Shown here: piece by piece, positions 53,635-61,486 of the stretch | Numbering within the stretch: the stretch's first letter is position 1 | Layout: each line of letters begins with the position of its first letter | Assembly: GCF_900129745.1 (NCBI RefSeq) | Contig: NZ_FQWS01000002.1 | Coordinates: 434,001 to 498,000, forward strand | Direction of reading: 5' to 3' | Origin: Winogradskyella jejuensis | Lineage (GTDB): Bacteria > Bacteroidota > Bacteroidia > Flavobacteriales > Flavobacteriaceae | Length of the DNA stretch: 64,000 bases | Notes under the pieces: generated by a model | Told to the model about the DNA's origin: nothing | Databases searched by the model: none | What the model saw: only the letters and a program-made list of their open reading frames with translations | Made by a program: the position numbers and the translations under genes

Positions 53635-53659
53635 GTAACAAAATAAGTTATGTTTCGTC
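53635..53659 (+). promoter_or_regulatory. candidate ECF promoter before sigma gene
   Basis: GTAAC (53635-53639), a 16-base spacer and CGTC (53656-53659) fit the common ECF promoter form (-35 GTAAC/GAAC, -10 CGTC-like). It lies 50 bases before the sigma ATG. A hairpin GAAAGC...GCTTTC (53668-53689) follows in the leader. Nothing else is seen in the 252-base gap. Confidence 0.45.
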
Positions 53660-53709
53660 GTAATTATGAAAGCGCCTAAAAATGCTTTCCGACCAATCAA
53701 AACCAAGTA

Positions 53710-54222
53710 ATGACACAGGCAGATTTTGTAAGCTTAGTGATGCCATTTAAGGACAAAGTGTTTCGTTTAGCAAAACGATTACTCGTTTCTCGTGAAGAAG
53801 CTGAGGACGCCACGCAAGAAATACTTTTGAAATTATGGAATAACAAACAGAAAATCAGTGACTACAACAATGTAGAAGCTTTTTCTATGACCATGACTAA
53901 GAATTTTTGTCTAGACCGTTTAAAGTCTAAGCAAGCACAAAATCTAAAGATAGTTCATAGTAACTATCAAGATAACAGCCATTCGTCATTACAAAAGCAA
54001 GTAGAAGCAAGAGATAGTGTTGACTGGGTCTCGAGCATCATAGAAACATTACCAGAACAACAAAAAATTATAGTACAGCTTAGAGATATTGAGCAATATG
54101 ATTTTGCAGAGATTTCTAAAATGTTAGACATGAACGAAACCGCAATTCGTGTGGCCTTATCGAGAGCTAGAAAAACTATAAGAGAAAAATTAACTAATAC
54201 ACATAGTTATGGTATTAAATAA
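53710..54222 (+). CDS. ECF RNA polymerase sigma factor
   Basis: A 170-residue sigma-70 factor: region 2 (about 10-75; SREEAEDATQEILLKLWNNKQKI, AFSMTMTKNFCLDRLKS) and region 4 (about 110-160; LPEQQKIIVQLRDIEQYDFAEISKMLDMNETAIRVALSRARKTI as helix-turn-helix). It starts an operon with a membrane anti-sigma-like protein (14-base overlap) and two DUF4252 proteins. This is a known flavobacterial arrangement. The signal sensed is unknown. A plausible autoregulatory promoter lies at 53635-53659. Confidence 0.93.
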   Translation: MTQADFVSLVMPFKDKVFRLAKRLLVSREEAEDATQEILLKLWNNKQKISDYNNVEAFSMTMTKNFCLDRLKSKQAQNLKIVHSNYQDNSHSSLQKQVEARDSVDWVSSIIETLPEQQKIIVQLRDIEQYDFAEISKMLDMNETAIRVALSRARKTIREKLTNTHSYGIK

Positions 54223-54697
54223 TATTGAAAACCTATTAGAAAGGTACGACAATGCAGAGACAACACTGCAAGAAGAAGCACAGTTAAGAGCTTACTTTAG
54301 TAGTGACAATGTTGCTCCACATTTGGAGCACTACAAACCTTTGTTTGTCTATTTTACTAATACGCAGCAAGAGGCATTTACCAAAGACGTTCCATTAAAC
54401 ACCAAAAAGAAAACTAGATTATACCAATGGATTTCTGTCGCAGCTGTTGCCGTTATAATGCTCGGTATTATGATACCACAAGCTTTTGGACCTTCTGAAC
54501 AAGAAAAAGAAGAAGCCTTATTAGCATATAACAAAGCTATGGACGCTTTAAGTCTTATATCTATTGGGATGAATGAAGGTAAAGAGCAATTAAACACTTT
54601 GAGCTTAGTTTCTGATAATTTTGAAAACGGAAGACAAGGCGCAAGTAGACTAAATGAATTTAATAAAGCAAAAAGCAGAATTTTTAAAAACAATTAA
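54209..54697 (+). CDS. single-pass membrane protein, candidate anti-sigma factor
   Basis: A 162-residue protein with an N-terminal cytoplasmic region (about 1-72; NNIENLLERYDNAETTLQEEAQLRAYF), a membrane helix at about 73-92 (YQWISVAAVAVIMLGIMI) and a periplasmic helical part. Its ATG overlaps the sigma gene by 14 bases, the usual setting for an anti-sigma. No zinc or ClpXP motif is seen, so the anti-sigma role rests on position. It lies before the DUF4252 genes. Confidence 0.75.
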   Translation: MVLNNIENLLERYDNAETTLQEEAQLRAYFSSDNVAPHLEHYKPLFVYFTNTQQEAFTKDVPLNTKKKTRLYQWISVAAVAVIMLGIMIPQAFGPSEQEKEEALLAYNKAMDALSLISIGMNEGKEQLNTLSLVSDNFENGRQGASRLNEFNKAKSRIFKNN

Positions 54698-54721
54698 TAG
54701 ACAATTAAAACAACAAATATC

Positions 54722-55291
54722 ATGAAAAAAGTAATCGTATTAATAGCACTTATCGTAGCTCCAATCTTATCTTTTGGGCAGAGTATCTTTGATAGATATG
54801 AAGACATGGACGATGTAGGTACAGTGATTTTAAATCAAAAAATGTTTAGCATGTTAGCTAGTATAGATATTGATTTAGACAATCCTGAAGAGCAAGAATT
54901 TTACAATATGGTAAAGAAAATTACCGGAGTAAAAGTATTTACAACAGGAAACGAAAAAATTTCGGCAGACATGAATGCTACCGTTAAAAAATACCTTAAA
55001 AGCTCTGATTTAGAAGAGTTAATGCGTATTAAGGATGGTGCACAGACAGTGAAGTTTTACGTAAAAGAAGGTAAAGACGAAAATCACGTCAAAGAATTAT
55101 TAATGTTTGTTAATGGTCTTAAAGAAATGACTCAAGGACAAAACATTGAGATTAATGGTAAAAAGCGTGAGATCGAAACTGTATTAATTACACTTACAGG
55201 AGATATCGATTTAAGACAAGTTTCTAAATTGGCTAATAAAATGGACTTACCAGGAGGTGACCAGTTAAAAAAGGCGAACAAGAAGAACTAA
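54722..55291 (+). CDS. DUF4252 protein (exported, signal peptide)
   Basis: A 189-residue exported protein with signal peptide about 1-19 (ILSFGQ). The mature part has the DUF4252 pattern: SIFDRYEDMDDVGTVILNQKMFSML, ISADMNATVKKYLKSSDLEELMRIKDGAQTVKFYVKEG and ITLTGDIDLRQVSKLANK. DUF4252 proteins occur nearly always next to ECF sigma and anti-sigma genes in Bacteroidota, so a periplasmic part in signal sensing or as target is likely. No enzymatic motif is seen. Confidence 0.85.
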   Translation: MKKVIVLIALIVAPILSFGQSIFDRYEDMDDVGTVILNQKMFSMLASIDIDLDNPEEQEFYNMVKKITGVKVFTTGNEKISADMNATVKKYLKSSDLEELMRIKDGAQTVKFYVKEGKDENHVKELLMFVNGLKEMTQGQNIEINGKKREIETVLITLTGDIDLRQVSKLANKMDLPGGDQLKKANKKN

Positions 55292-55303
55292 TTATTTAGT
55301 ATT

Positions 55304-55852
55304 ATGCAACTTCAATCAATCAAAAAACTTGTGATGTTAGCCCTAATTATTACTGCTTTTTCAAGCTGTAATAATGGGCCAACATTGCAAACCTATTATG
55401 TGGATAATGAGTTAAAGCCTGGCTTTACCACATTTGACGCTCCAACAAGCTTAATCAATGTAGATAAAGTAGAGCTTACAGAACAGCAAGAGAGAGCCTA
55501 TAAGTCTGTGGATAAACTTAATGCACTTATTTTTCAAATTGATGAAAATAATAAAGAGCAGTATAAAGTTGAGTTAGAAAAAATAAAGACCATTCTTAAA
55601 AACCCTAAGTACGAAGAATTAATGCGTGGCGGAAACACGGCAGATGGAAAATTTATAGTTAAGTTTTTAGGAGATGTTGAAAGCATAGACGAGCTAATTG
55701 TTCTAGGAAATGCAAACGATAAAGGATTTGCAGTTATAAGAATTCTTGGTGATGATATGAATGCAAACGATTTGCTATCACTCAGAACGGCATTAGATAA
55801 AGCAAATTTTGAAAGTACAGACCTTAATGGTCTAACAGATTTTTTTAAATAG
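55304..55852 (+). CDS. DUF4252 lipoprotein
   Basis: A 182-residue lipoprotein with lipobox FSSC (Cys22). The mature part repeats the DUF4252 scheme of the gene before it (KYEELMRGGNTADGKFIVKFLGDVESIDELIVLG), so the two are paralogues that differ in their membrane attachment: the former is soluble, this one is anchored. It is the fourth gene of the ECF operon, 12 bases after the third. The function is unknown. A stem at 55889-55919 inside the next, convergent, gene probably ends the transcript. Confidence 0.85.
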   Translation: MQLQSIKKLVMLALIITAFSSCNNGPTLQTYYVDNELKPGFTTFDAPTSLINVDKVELTEQQERAYKSVDKLNALIFQIDENNKEQYKVELEKIKTILKNPKYEELMRGGNTADGKFIVKFLGDVESIDELIVLGNANDKGFAVIRILGDDMNANDLLSLRTALDKANFESTDLNGLTDFFK

Positions 55853-55880
55853 ACTGACCGCTATTTAAAAGATTAAAATG

Positions 55881-56117
55881 TTAATTATAATCGTCTTGAG
55901 GATTACCCTTAAGACGATTTCTTTTTATTTCCTTTTTGAATAAAATAACAGAGGTAATTAGTGCCAAACCAGAAGTCAAACCAATGAGTAGTATTTTAAT
56001 GATGGCATAGTCTAATACATCAAAAATACCAGCAATAATAAAAATAACAGTAATTGCGGCAACAAAACAAAGTGCAATAGTATTGTTATTTATAGGAAAT
56101 GGTAACTTAAATTTCAT
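55881..56117 (-). CDS. small membrane protein downstream of purB
   Basis: A 78-residue protein with two membrane helices (about 11-31 and 35-57) and a basic C-terminal tail FKKEIKRNRLKGNPQDDYN. I do not recognise a family. It starts within the purB stop (ATGA, 4-base overlap), so it is cotranscribed with purB. Its last codons contain the stem at 55889-55919, which suits transcription termination of the convergent ECF operon and perhaps of itself. Confidence 0.65.
   Translation of the reverse strand: MKFKLPFPINNNTIALCFVAAITVIFIIAGIFDVLDYAIIKILLIGLTSGLALITSVILFKKEIKRNRLKGNPQDDYN
55889..55919 (+). terminator. terminator of the ECF operon, inside a convergent CDS
   Basis: AATCGTCTTGAGG (55889-55901) pairs with CCTTAAGACGATT (55907-55919) over 13 positions with one G-U and a 5-base loop. 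On the plus strand T-rich sequence follows. It lies 36 bases after the DUF4252 lipoprotein stop but within the 3' codons of the minus-strand gene. Confidence 0.55.
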
Positions 56118-57457
56118 ATACCCGTATAATTACTAGGTGTTATTGCTTTAAGTTCAGTTTTTATAGTATCACTAACGTCTAAGGTGTCAATAAAATTTGA
56201 TATCGAAGACTGTGTAATAGTTTCATTTGTCCGTGTAAGACCTTTTAGCGCCTCATATGGGTTTGGATAGTCTTCACGTCTTAAAATGGTCTGTATGGCC
56301 TCTGCAACAACAGCCCAATTGTTTTCCAAATCGTTTTCAAACTTTGTTTTGTTGAGCAATAGTTTACCCAATCCTTTTAACGTAGATTTAAATGCAATTA
56401 GTGTGTGTGCAAAAGGAACACCAGCATTTCGTAAAACGGTACTGTCTGTTAAATCACGTTGTAATCTACTAATTGGTAATTTGGCAGAAAGATGTTCAAA
56501 AATAGCATTCGCAATTCCTAAATTACCCTCGCTATTTTCAAAGTCTATAGGATTTACTTTATGCGGCATCGCTGAGCTACCCACTTCTCCTTTTTTAATT
56601 TTCTGCTTAAAGTAGTCCATGGATACATACGTCCAGATATCACGGTCTAAATCTATAATAATGGTGTTGATACGTTTTAAGGCATCAAAAAGAGCAGCCA
56701 TGTGGTCGTAATGCTCTATCTGGGTGGTTGGAAAAGAATGTTGAAGCCCAAGCTTTTCTTGAACAAAACGAGTTCCAAAATCTTTCCAATCTATATTTGG
56801 GTAAGCGACTTTATGTGCATTAAAATTACCAGTTGCTCCTCCAAATTTTGCAGCACTAGGTATATCGTTTAGTAAATTAAATTGCTCTTTTAAACGAACA
56901 GCAAATACCAGAATTTCTTTTCCTAGTCGCGTAGGAGATGCAGGTTGTCCGTGCGTTCTCGCCAACATTGGTATAGCTTTCCATTCCTCAGCTAAACTTT
57001 CAATTTTTTCTAATAAGATGAAATATTCTGGAACATATACATCATTCATGGCTTCTTTAATACTCAATGGTATAGCCGTATTATTGATGTCTTGAGATGT
57101 TAATCCAAAATGAATAAATTCTTTATAATCTGATAAGCCTAGAGCATCAAATTTTTCTTTGATGAAATATTCAACAGCCTTTACATCATGATTGGTGACT
57201 TTCTCTATGTCTTTTATTGCGGTGGCATCTTCTGCAGTAAAGTTTTTGTAAATGGCTCTTAAATCATCAAAAACAGAATTTGATACGGTTTGCAGTTGAG
57301 GTAATGGAATTTCACAAAGTGCGATAAAGTATTCTATTTCTACTAAAACACGATATTTTATAAGAGCTTCTTCAGAAAAATAATTACCTAGAGATTCAAC
57401 TTTAGAGCGGTATCTACCGTCTATTGGAGAGATTGCATTCAGTGATGAAAGTGCCAT
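56114..57457 (-). CDS. purB: adenylosuccinate lyase
   Basis: A 447-residue fumarase-superfamily enzyme that splits adenylosuccinate to AMP and SAICAR to AICAR in purine synthesis. The signature GSSAMPHKVNP is at 293-303; ARTHGQPASPT at 166-176 carries a key His (H169); HFGLTSQDINNT at 115-126 binds substrate. Length is that of the 447-456-residue E. coli-like form. A small membrane protein follows with 4-base overlap. The gene before it (57543) is on the same strand, 85 bases away. Confidence 0.97.
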   Translation of the reverse strand: MALSSLNAISPIDGRYRSKVESLGNYFSEEALIKYRVLVEIEYFIALCEIPLPQLQTVSNSVFDDLRAIYKNFTAEDATAIKDIEKVTNHDVKAVEYFIKEKFDALGLSDYKEFIHFGLTSQDINNTAIPLSIKEAMNDVYVPEYFILLEKIESLAEEWKAIPMLARTHGQPASPTRLGKEILVFAVRLKEQFNLLNDIPSAAKFGGATGNFNAHKVAYPNIDWKDFGTRFVQEKLGLQHSFPTTQIEHYDHMAALFDALKRINTIIIDLDRDIWTYVSMDYFKQKIKKGEVGSSAMPHKVNPIDFENSEGNLGIANAIFEHLSAKLPISRLQRDLTDSTVLRNAGVPFAHTLIAFKSTLKGLGKLLLNKTKFENDLENNWAVVAEAIQTILRREDYPNPYEALKGLTRTNETITQSSISNFIDTLDVSDTIKTELKAITPSNYTGI

Positions 57458-57542
57458 TGTTGTTCAGAATTTTAAAAGCATCAAATATAGCAAAGTCTAC
57501 GCGAAGACGGAAGCTTTTTAAGAGCTAAAACAAGGCCTTCAT

Positions 57543-58115
57543 CTATTGTTTCAATTTAGACATCCATTTTAGAATATGTCTAGATTTGGCTTTAAAACCG
57601 GCACTGTGTGAATGGTAATCACGCTCGATAATGGTTTTTAATTCTGGATGTATCCAATCGAATTCCATTCCTAAAAAGTAAAGTGAATTCATACTATATA
57701 CTTTTACGGCCACTTTTTCATCTCTAATTAACCAATCGAAACAAGCTTCTATAATTTGCTCTTTGTGTTTTGCAGTTATGAGATTTATGACGGTTGGGTT
57801 CTTTTCTTTGTAGTAAGATTCGATTAAAAGTTCTACGACTTTAACACAAGGTCGTGTTGCAGAATCTATTTGTAGCGTTTTCAGATTTTCAAAAAAATAA
57901 TCGAGATGCGGGAAGAGAATCTTAGCATCATCTTTAAATACAAATTCAAAAATCCACGAAGCTCTTGGTGATTTTTTTCTATCTCCAGCAAATACAATTT
58001 CGAGCAAAGGTCTAATTAAACTAGGATTAGAGGCAACAATAGTGGCATATTTTGCTCTACACTCTCGCGTGGCATTTACATAATCTAATTCTTTAAAAAG
58101 TTGGTCTTTTGTCAA
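57543..58115 (-). CDS. HEAT-like helical protein upstream of purB
   Basis: A 190-residue all-helical protein that starts MTKDQLFKELDYVNATRECRAKYATIVAS. Repeated pairs of helices (SLIRPLLEIVFAGDRKKSPRASWIFEFVF, VKVVELLIESYYKEKNPTVINLI, IIEACFDWLIRDEKVAVKVYSMNSLYFL) resemble HEAT or ARM repeats. It has no signal peptide. The start seems to be TTG at 58115. Homologues of this type are sometimes labelled adenylosuccinate lyase by proximity, but it has no lyase motif. The function is unknown. Confidence 0.7.
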   Translation of the reverse strand: MTKDQLFKELDYVNATRECRAKYATIVASNPSLIRPLLEIVFAGDRKKSPRASWIFEFVFKDDAKILFPHLDYFFENLKTLQIDSATRPCVKVVELLIESYYKEKNPTVINLITAKHKEQIIEACFDWLIRDEKVAVKVYSMNSLYFLGMEFDWIHPELKTIIERDYHSHSAGFKAKSRHILKWMSKLKQ

Positions 58116-58160
58116 AACGTTTCTTATTTTTAACGCTTCTAAATTAGTTAAAATTACAAG

Positions 58161-58640
58161 ATGAAAAAATTGCTTAAAAAATTAGGCTTAGCGCTCTTAA
58201 TAGTATTTGTATTGGCTCAGTTTTTTGGACCGGAAAAAAACCAAGGTGATTTAGCATCCGTTGATGCTTTTTTGGCGGAGACTAACCCACCAGAAGATGT
58301 AAAAGTCATTCTTAAGAATGCTTGTTTCGATTGTCATAGTGATAATACCACTTATCCTTGGTATAATGCTATTACTCCGGTTAATTACTGGTTAAATGAC
58401 CATATAAAGCATGGAAAAGGTCATTTTAATGTGTCTAAATGGAATGATTATTCATTAAAGAAGAAAGACCATAAGTTAGATGAACTTATCGAGGAAGTCG
58501 AAGAGAAAGAAATGCCTTTACCTAGTTATACTTGGACTCATGGCGATGCAGATTTATCTCCAGAGCAAATTGAAGCTGTAGTGACTTGGGCAAAACAAGT
58601 ACGTACGAAATACGCTTTGCAGATTAAGCAACCACAATAA
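58161..58640 (+). CDS. exported haem-binding domain protein
   Basis: A 159-residue protein with an N-terminal helix (about 8-22) and one c-type haem motif C55-x2-C58-H59 (NACFDCHSDNTTYPWYN), followed by ITPVNYWLNDHIKHGKGHFNVSKWNDY and LSPEQIEAVVTWAKQV, the pattern of the Haem_bd family. The haem should be attached in the periplasm. A redox or gas-sensing role is possible. The glycosyltransferase gene starts 4 bases after its stop. Confidence 0.88.
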   Translation: MKKLLKKLGLALLIVFVLAQFFGPEKNQGDLASVDAFLAETNPPEDVKVILKNACFDCHSDNTTYPWYNAITPVNYWLNDHIKHGKGHFNVSKWNDYSLKKKDHKLDELIEEVEEKEMPLPSYTWTHGDADLSPEQIEAVVTWAKQVRTKYALQIKQPQ

Positions 58641-58644
58641 GAAA

Positions 58645-59880
58645 GTGTCTCCTAAAACACTTTTAATCATTGGTTTTGTGTGGCCAGAGCCAAAAAGTTC
58701 TGCCGCAGGAAGCAGGATGCTGCAACTGATATCCTTGTTTCAAAAACAAGGATATGACATAACTTTTGCAACAACAGCCAATGAGAGTACTCAGGCTTTT
58801 GATTTGAATTCAATAGCCGTAAAAACTCAAGGTATTTTATTAAATGACCCATCTTTTGATGCGTTTATAACAAATCTAAATCCAGCTATTGTTCTGTTCG
58901 ACCGTTTTATGACTGAAGAGCAGTTTGGTTGGCGGGTTACAGAGCAATGTCCTGATGCTATTAGGATTTTAGATACCGAAGATTTTCATGGACTGCGAAA
59001 GGGAAGAGTAGCTGCTTTAAAAAGTAAAGAAGAGTTCTCTATTAAACATCTACAAAACGATACAACAAAACGTGAAGTGGCGAGTATGTATCGTTGTGAT
59101 TTAAGTTTGATGATTTCTGAAGCTGAAATCGAAATTTTAACCAAACAATTAAAAGTAGATAAAAGTTTACTCTACTATTTACCATTTTTATTTGAGCCAA
59201 TTTCTGAAGACAGAATTAGTGATTTGCCCGATTTTGATGCGCGTAATCATTTTATAACCATCGGAAACTTTCTGCATCCACCAAACTACGATGCGGTGTT
59301 ATATCTAAAAGAAGTGTTGTGGCCGTTAATTAGAAAGAAACTTCCAGAAGTCGAGTTACATGTTTATGGCGCTTACGCATCTCAAAAAGTTAAACAGTTG
59401 CATCAACCCAAAGATGGTTTTTTAATTAAAGGTTATGCTGAAGATGTCAATGAAGTCATGCAAGGCGCTAAAGTTTGTTTAGCACCATTGCGCTTTGGTG
59501 CAGGATTAAAAGGTAAACTCGTTGATGCCATGCAAAATGGTACACCATGTATAATGTCTTCTATAGCTGCCGAAGGAATGTTTGGGGAGTTTGAAGAAAA
59601 TGGCCATATCTGCAATGACTCAAAAGCATTTGTTGATAGGGCTGTTAGTTTATACACGAATAAAGAAGAGTGGCAGAAAAAGAAAAGCGCTGGTTTTAAT
59701 GTCTTAAACCAACGCTTTAATATTTTAAATTTTGAAACCGATTTTTCTCAAAAAATCAGTGAGTTGTCTGAAGATATTTTAAAACACAGACAAGACAATT
59801 TTATGGGTCAATTATTGAGGCATCATACTTTACAAAGCACTAAATATATGAGTAAGTGGATTGAGGCTAAGAATAAGTGA
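58645..59880 (+). CDS. glycosyltransferase, GT-B fold
   Basis: A 411-residue protein starting at GTG 58645. The sequence VSPKTLLIIGFVWPEPKSSAAGSRM at the start and FLIKGYAEDVNEVMQGAKVCLAPLRFGAGLKGKLVDAMQNGTPCIMSSIAAEGM (about 265-320) are the acceptor end and the donor-binding region of GT1/GT4-type enzymes; the E in AEGM is the usual phosphate-loop glutamate. It transfers sugars from a nucleotide donor to an envelope glycan probably. It is the last gene before the cassette-like segment at 59907. Confidence 0.85.
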   Translation: MSPKTLLIIGFVWPEPKSSAAGSRMLQLISLFQKQGYDITFATTANESTQAFDLNSIAVKTQGILLNDPSFDAFITNLNPAIVLFDRFMTEEQFGWRVTEQCPDAIRILDTEDFHGLRKGRVAALKSKEEFSIKHLQNDTTKREVASMYRCDLSLMISEAEIEILTKQLKVDKSLLYYLPFLFEPISEDRISDLPDFDARNHFITIGNFLHPPNYDAVLYLKEVLWPLIRKKLPEVELHVYGAYASQKVKQLHQPKDGFLIKGYAEDVNEVMQGAKVCLAPLRFGAGLKGKLVDAMQNGTPCIMSSIAAEGMFGEFEENGHICNDSKAFVDRAVSLYTNKEEWQKKKSAGFNVLNQRFNILNFETDFSQKISELSEDILKHRQDNFMGQLLRHHTLQSTKYMSKWIEAKNK

Positions 59881-59906
59881 TTTTTAATGGTTTCGTTTAA
59901 AGTATT

Positions 59907-60015
59907 TGTGTATGGCTCGTTGCGGAAAATCAGCTATGATTTTCCGCCGTAACCGAAAGTTAGCAAATTGCAATGAATTCCGTTTAAGGAATTCAGTCGC
60001 AATGAGCTATACACA
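59907..60015. repeat. 109-bp cloverleaf-capable palindromic element
   Basis: Outer arms TGTGTATGGCTCGTTGCG (59907-59924) and CGCAATGAGCTATACACA (59998-60015) pair over 18 positions, both deviations being G-U. Within lie an 11-bp hairpin GCGGAAAATCA-GCTA-TGATTTTCCGC (59922-59947), a small TAAC-CGAAA-GTTA stem (59950-59962) and an 8-bp hairpin TGAATTCC-N6-GGAATTCA (59974-59995). Compensatory-type G-U pairs suggest that a folded form matters. The element has no coding content and lies between the glycosyltransferase gene and the unknown gene at 60033. Confidence 0.8.
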
Positions 60016-60032
60016 TTGTTGTACTGCGTTTT

Positions 60033-60779
60033 TTATTCTTTTACTTTTAATTGAGAATATAGGTCAAAAACATTACTTATTTGTTCAATCATTTCGTTAG
60101 GTATTGTTTCTGTTCTAATTCCATTTATTCCAGTGAATTCAATTGTCATTTCACCTTGATGACTGTATATTGCATTAAATAAGTCAATAAAATTTTTAGT
60201 GTTGGTTTCTATTGTACAAAACTCAAAGCCATTTTCTCTTGATTTAACCCAATTTAAATAGTATTCAAATTCTTTGTCATCAAATTTTATTTTAGCTTTC
60301 TCAATTAAGAGCAATTTCTTTCCGTTAGTATAATTAACAAACTCCAAATACATTTTGTTGTTTTCATTAATGTATAGATAAAGATAGATTCCCGTTTTAT
60401 TCTTTTCTATTACTTCTTTAAATGCCTTATTTGGTTCGATATAATATTTATTCTCACTCTTTTCGAACACCAAACCTTTTGAGGAAACCAGACTATCATT
60501 AATGATAGAAATGTTGGCTGTTGGAATCTCAAAATATTCTAAACTTTCAAGATATTTTTTATGATTGCTCACTTTGTCAATAAATTCCTCTTTTTTTGAC
60601 ATTTCCACAATTCCATTTAGTGTTTTAACTGTTGCATCTCGTTTATCACTTGTTGAAGCATCTAATTTCTTCTGAATCGTACTGTATGCCATTTCCGCCA
60701 GATTTTGATTTTTTTTCCTTTGCCCAATTGTTATGGCTGGAATAAGAATCAGAAGCAATAAAATTTGTAATTTATTCAT
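60033..60779 (-). CDS. exported protein of unknown function, cassette-like
   Basis: A 248-residue protein with signal peptide (about 1-19, ITIGQ). The mature part has a helical start (NLAEMAYSTIQKKLDASTSDKRDATVKTLNGIVEMSKKEEF) and a mixed alpha/beta end (YLYLYINENNKMYLEFVNYTNGKKLLL, GEMTIEFTGINGIRTETIPNEMIEQISNVFDLY). I do not recognise a family. It stands alone between two unlike hairpin structures (59907-60015 and 60851-60904), which gives it the look of an inserted cassette. AT-rich like its surroundings. Confidence 0.65.
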   Translation of the reverse strand: MNKLQILLLLILIPAITIGQRKKNQNLAEMAYSTIQKKLDASTSDKRDATVKTLNGIVEMSKKEEFIDKVSNHKKYLESLEYFEIPTANISIINDSLVSSKGLVFEKSENKYYIEPNKAFKEVIEKNKTGIYLYLYINENNKMYLEFVNYTNGKKLLLIEKAKIKFDDKEFEYYLNWVKSRENGFEFCTIETNTKNFIDLFNAIYSHQGEMTIEFTGINGIRTETIPNEMIEQISNVFDLYSQLKVKE

Positions 60780-60850
60780 AAAAATTTCTCTTTAATTTTA
60801 ATATTAAGGTCAATATCAATTAATGTTCCAAAATGCAGCACAACTATTAA

Positions 60851-60904
60851 TGATATGATTCTGTTTTAATGCTTCAGACTTTGCTCAGCAACAGAATTAT
60901 ATCA
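60851..60904. repeat. large inverted repeat upstream of the cassette-like gene
   Basis: TGATATGATTCTGTT (60851-60865) pairs with AACAGAATTATATCA (60890-60904) over 15 positions with one G-U pair and a 24-base loop. It lies between the unknown gene and the HTH pair. The short inverted pair TTCGTTTAA (59892-59900) / TTAAACGAA (60909-60917) brackets the whole segment. The rest of the 260-base gap from 60780 to 61039 holds only this and the promoter repeats. Confidence 0.65.
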
Positions 60905-60960
60905 AATGTTAAACGAAGTTAGCTTTTAAAAACTACAATATCAAGTTTTAGTAAACACAC

Positions 60961-60991
60961 TTGCATAATTCTAAAATGTAAAGTATATTTG
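60961..60991 (+). promoter_or_regulatory. promoter of the membrane-HTH pair
   Basis: TTG (60961-60963), a 20-base spacer and TATATTTG (60984-60991) match the Bacteroidota promoter. A second -7-like TAAATTTG is at 61026-61033. Both boxes lie in copies of TAAAGTA(T/A)ATTTGTCA at 60979-60994 and 61021-61036, 42 bp apart, with a GTAAAAATATTTTTAC palindrome between (60999-61014). Confidence 0.6.
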
Positions 60992-61039
60992 TCATATGGT
61001 AAAAATATTTTTACTTAATATAAAGTAAATTTGTCAATT

Positions 61040-61486
61040 ATGAGTAAGAAAAGTTTTGTAGAGTGTGAGCGTCAGCGCATTCAGAAGTTAATAGATTTTA
61101 GATTGCCAGAAGTCTTTAAGTGGGTGGGAGCACTTTTAGTTGTAGCAGCATTTGTTCTATTTTTTGTTAAAAATCAATTCCCAGATTCAGCAGTAGTTAT
61201 TAGAGATATTGGACGAAAACTATTTATCGTAGGTCTATTGTGTATTTCACTTTCTAGGGATAAGGAAGAGGATGAAATGACTATTGCCTTGAGAGCGCAG
61301 TCTTATGCTATTGCTTTTATTATTGGGGTTTTATATGCACTAATTATGCCTTATGTTGAGTTCGGAGTATCTAATGTTGTGCACTCTGGCGGGGAAGCCT
61401 ACAAAGATTTAGGAGATTTTCAGTTATTGAGTTTTATGTTTTTAATTCAACTAGGGTTTTATTACACCTTAAAACGCTACAGATAA
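61040..61486 (+). CDS. membrane protein paired with an HTH regulator
   Basis: A 148-residue protein starting at ATG 61040 (MSKKSFVECERQRIQKL). An N-terminal basic helix precedes three or four membrane helices (about 23-40, 52-68, 83-105 and 127-144). It ends TLKRYR. The next gene, an HTH regulator, starts on its stop codon (TAATG), so translation is coupled. Pairs of a small membrane protein (DUF2178-like) and a YgzD-type HTH are common in Gram-positive and Bacteroidota genomes. The function is unknown; the pair might sense the membrane state. Confidence 0.75.
   Translation: MSKKSFVECERQRIQKLIDFRLPEVFKWVGALLVVAAFVLFFVKNQFPDSAVVIRDIGRKLFIVGLLCISLSRDKEEDEMTIALRAQSYAIAFIIGVLYALIMPYVEFGVSNVVHSGGEAYKDLGDFQLLSFMFLIQLGFYYTLKRYR

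Noticed and set aside
57543..58115. Adenylosuccinate lyase-like assignment
   Set aside because: No fumarase-superfamily motif is present; the proximity to purB is the only link.
59907..60015. A tRNA gene
   Set aside because: The arms do not match acceptor, anticodon or T-loop consensus (no GTTCRANYC), although the fold resembles a cloverleaf.
60851..60917. A true integron attC site
   Set aside because: Only one core (GTTAAAC) fits; the matching RYYYAAC box at the other end is missing and no integrase gene is in the window.
59892..60917. TTCGTTTAA / TTAAACGAA as terminal inverted repeats of an insertion sequence
   Set aside because: Only 9 bp, AT-rich, no transposase and no target duplication visible, so kept as a remark only.
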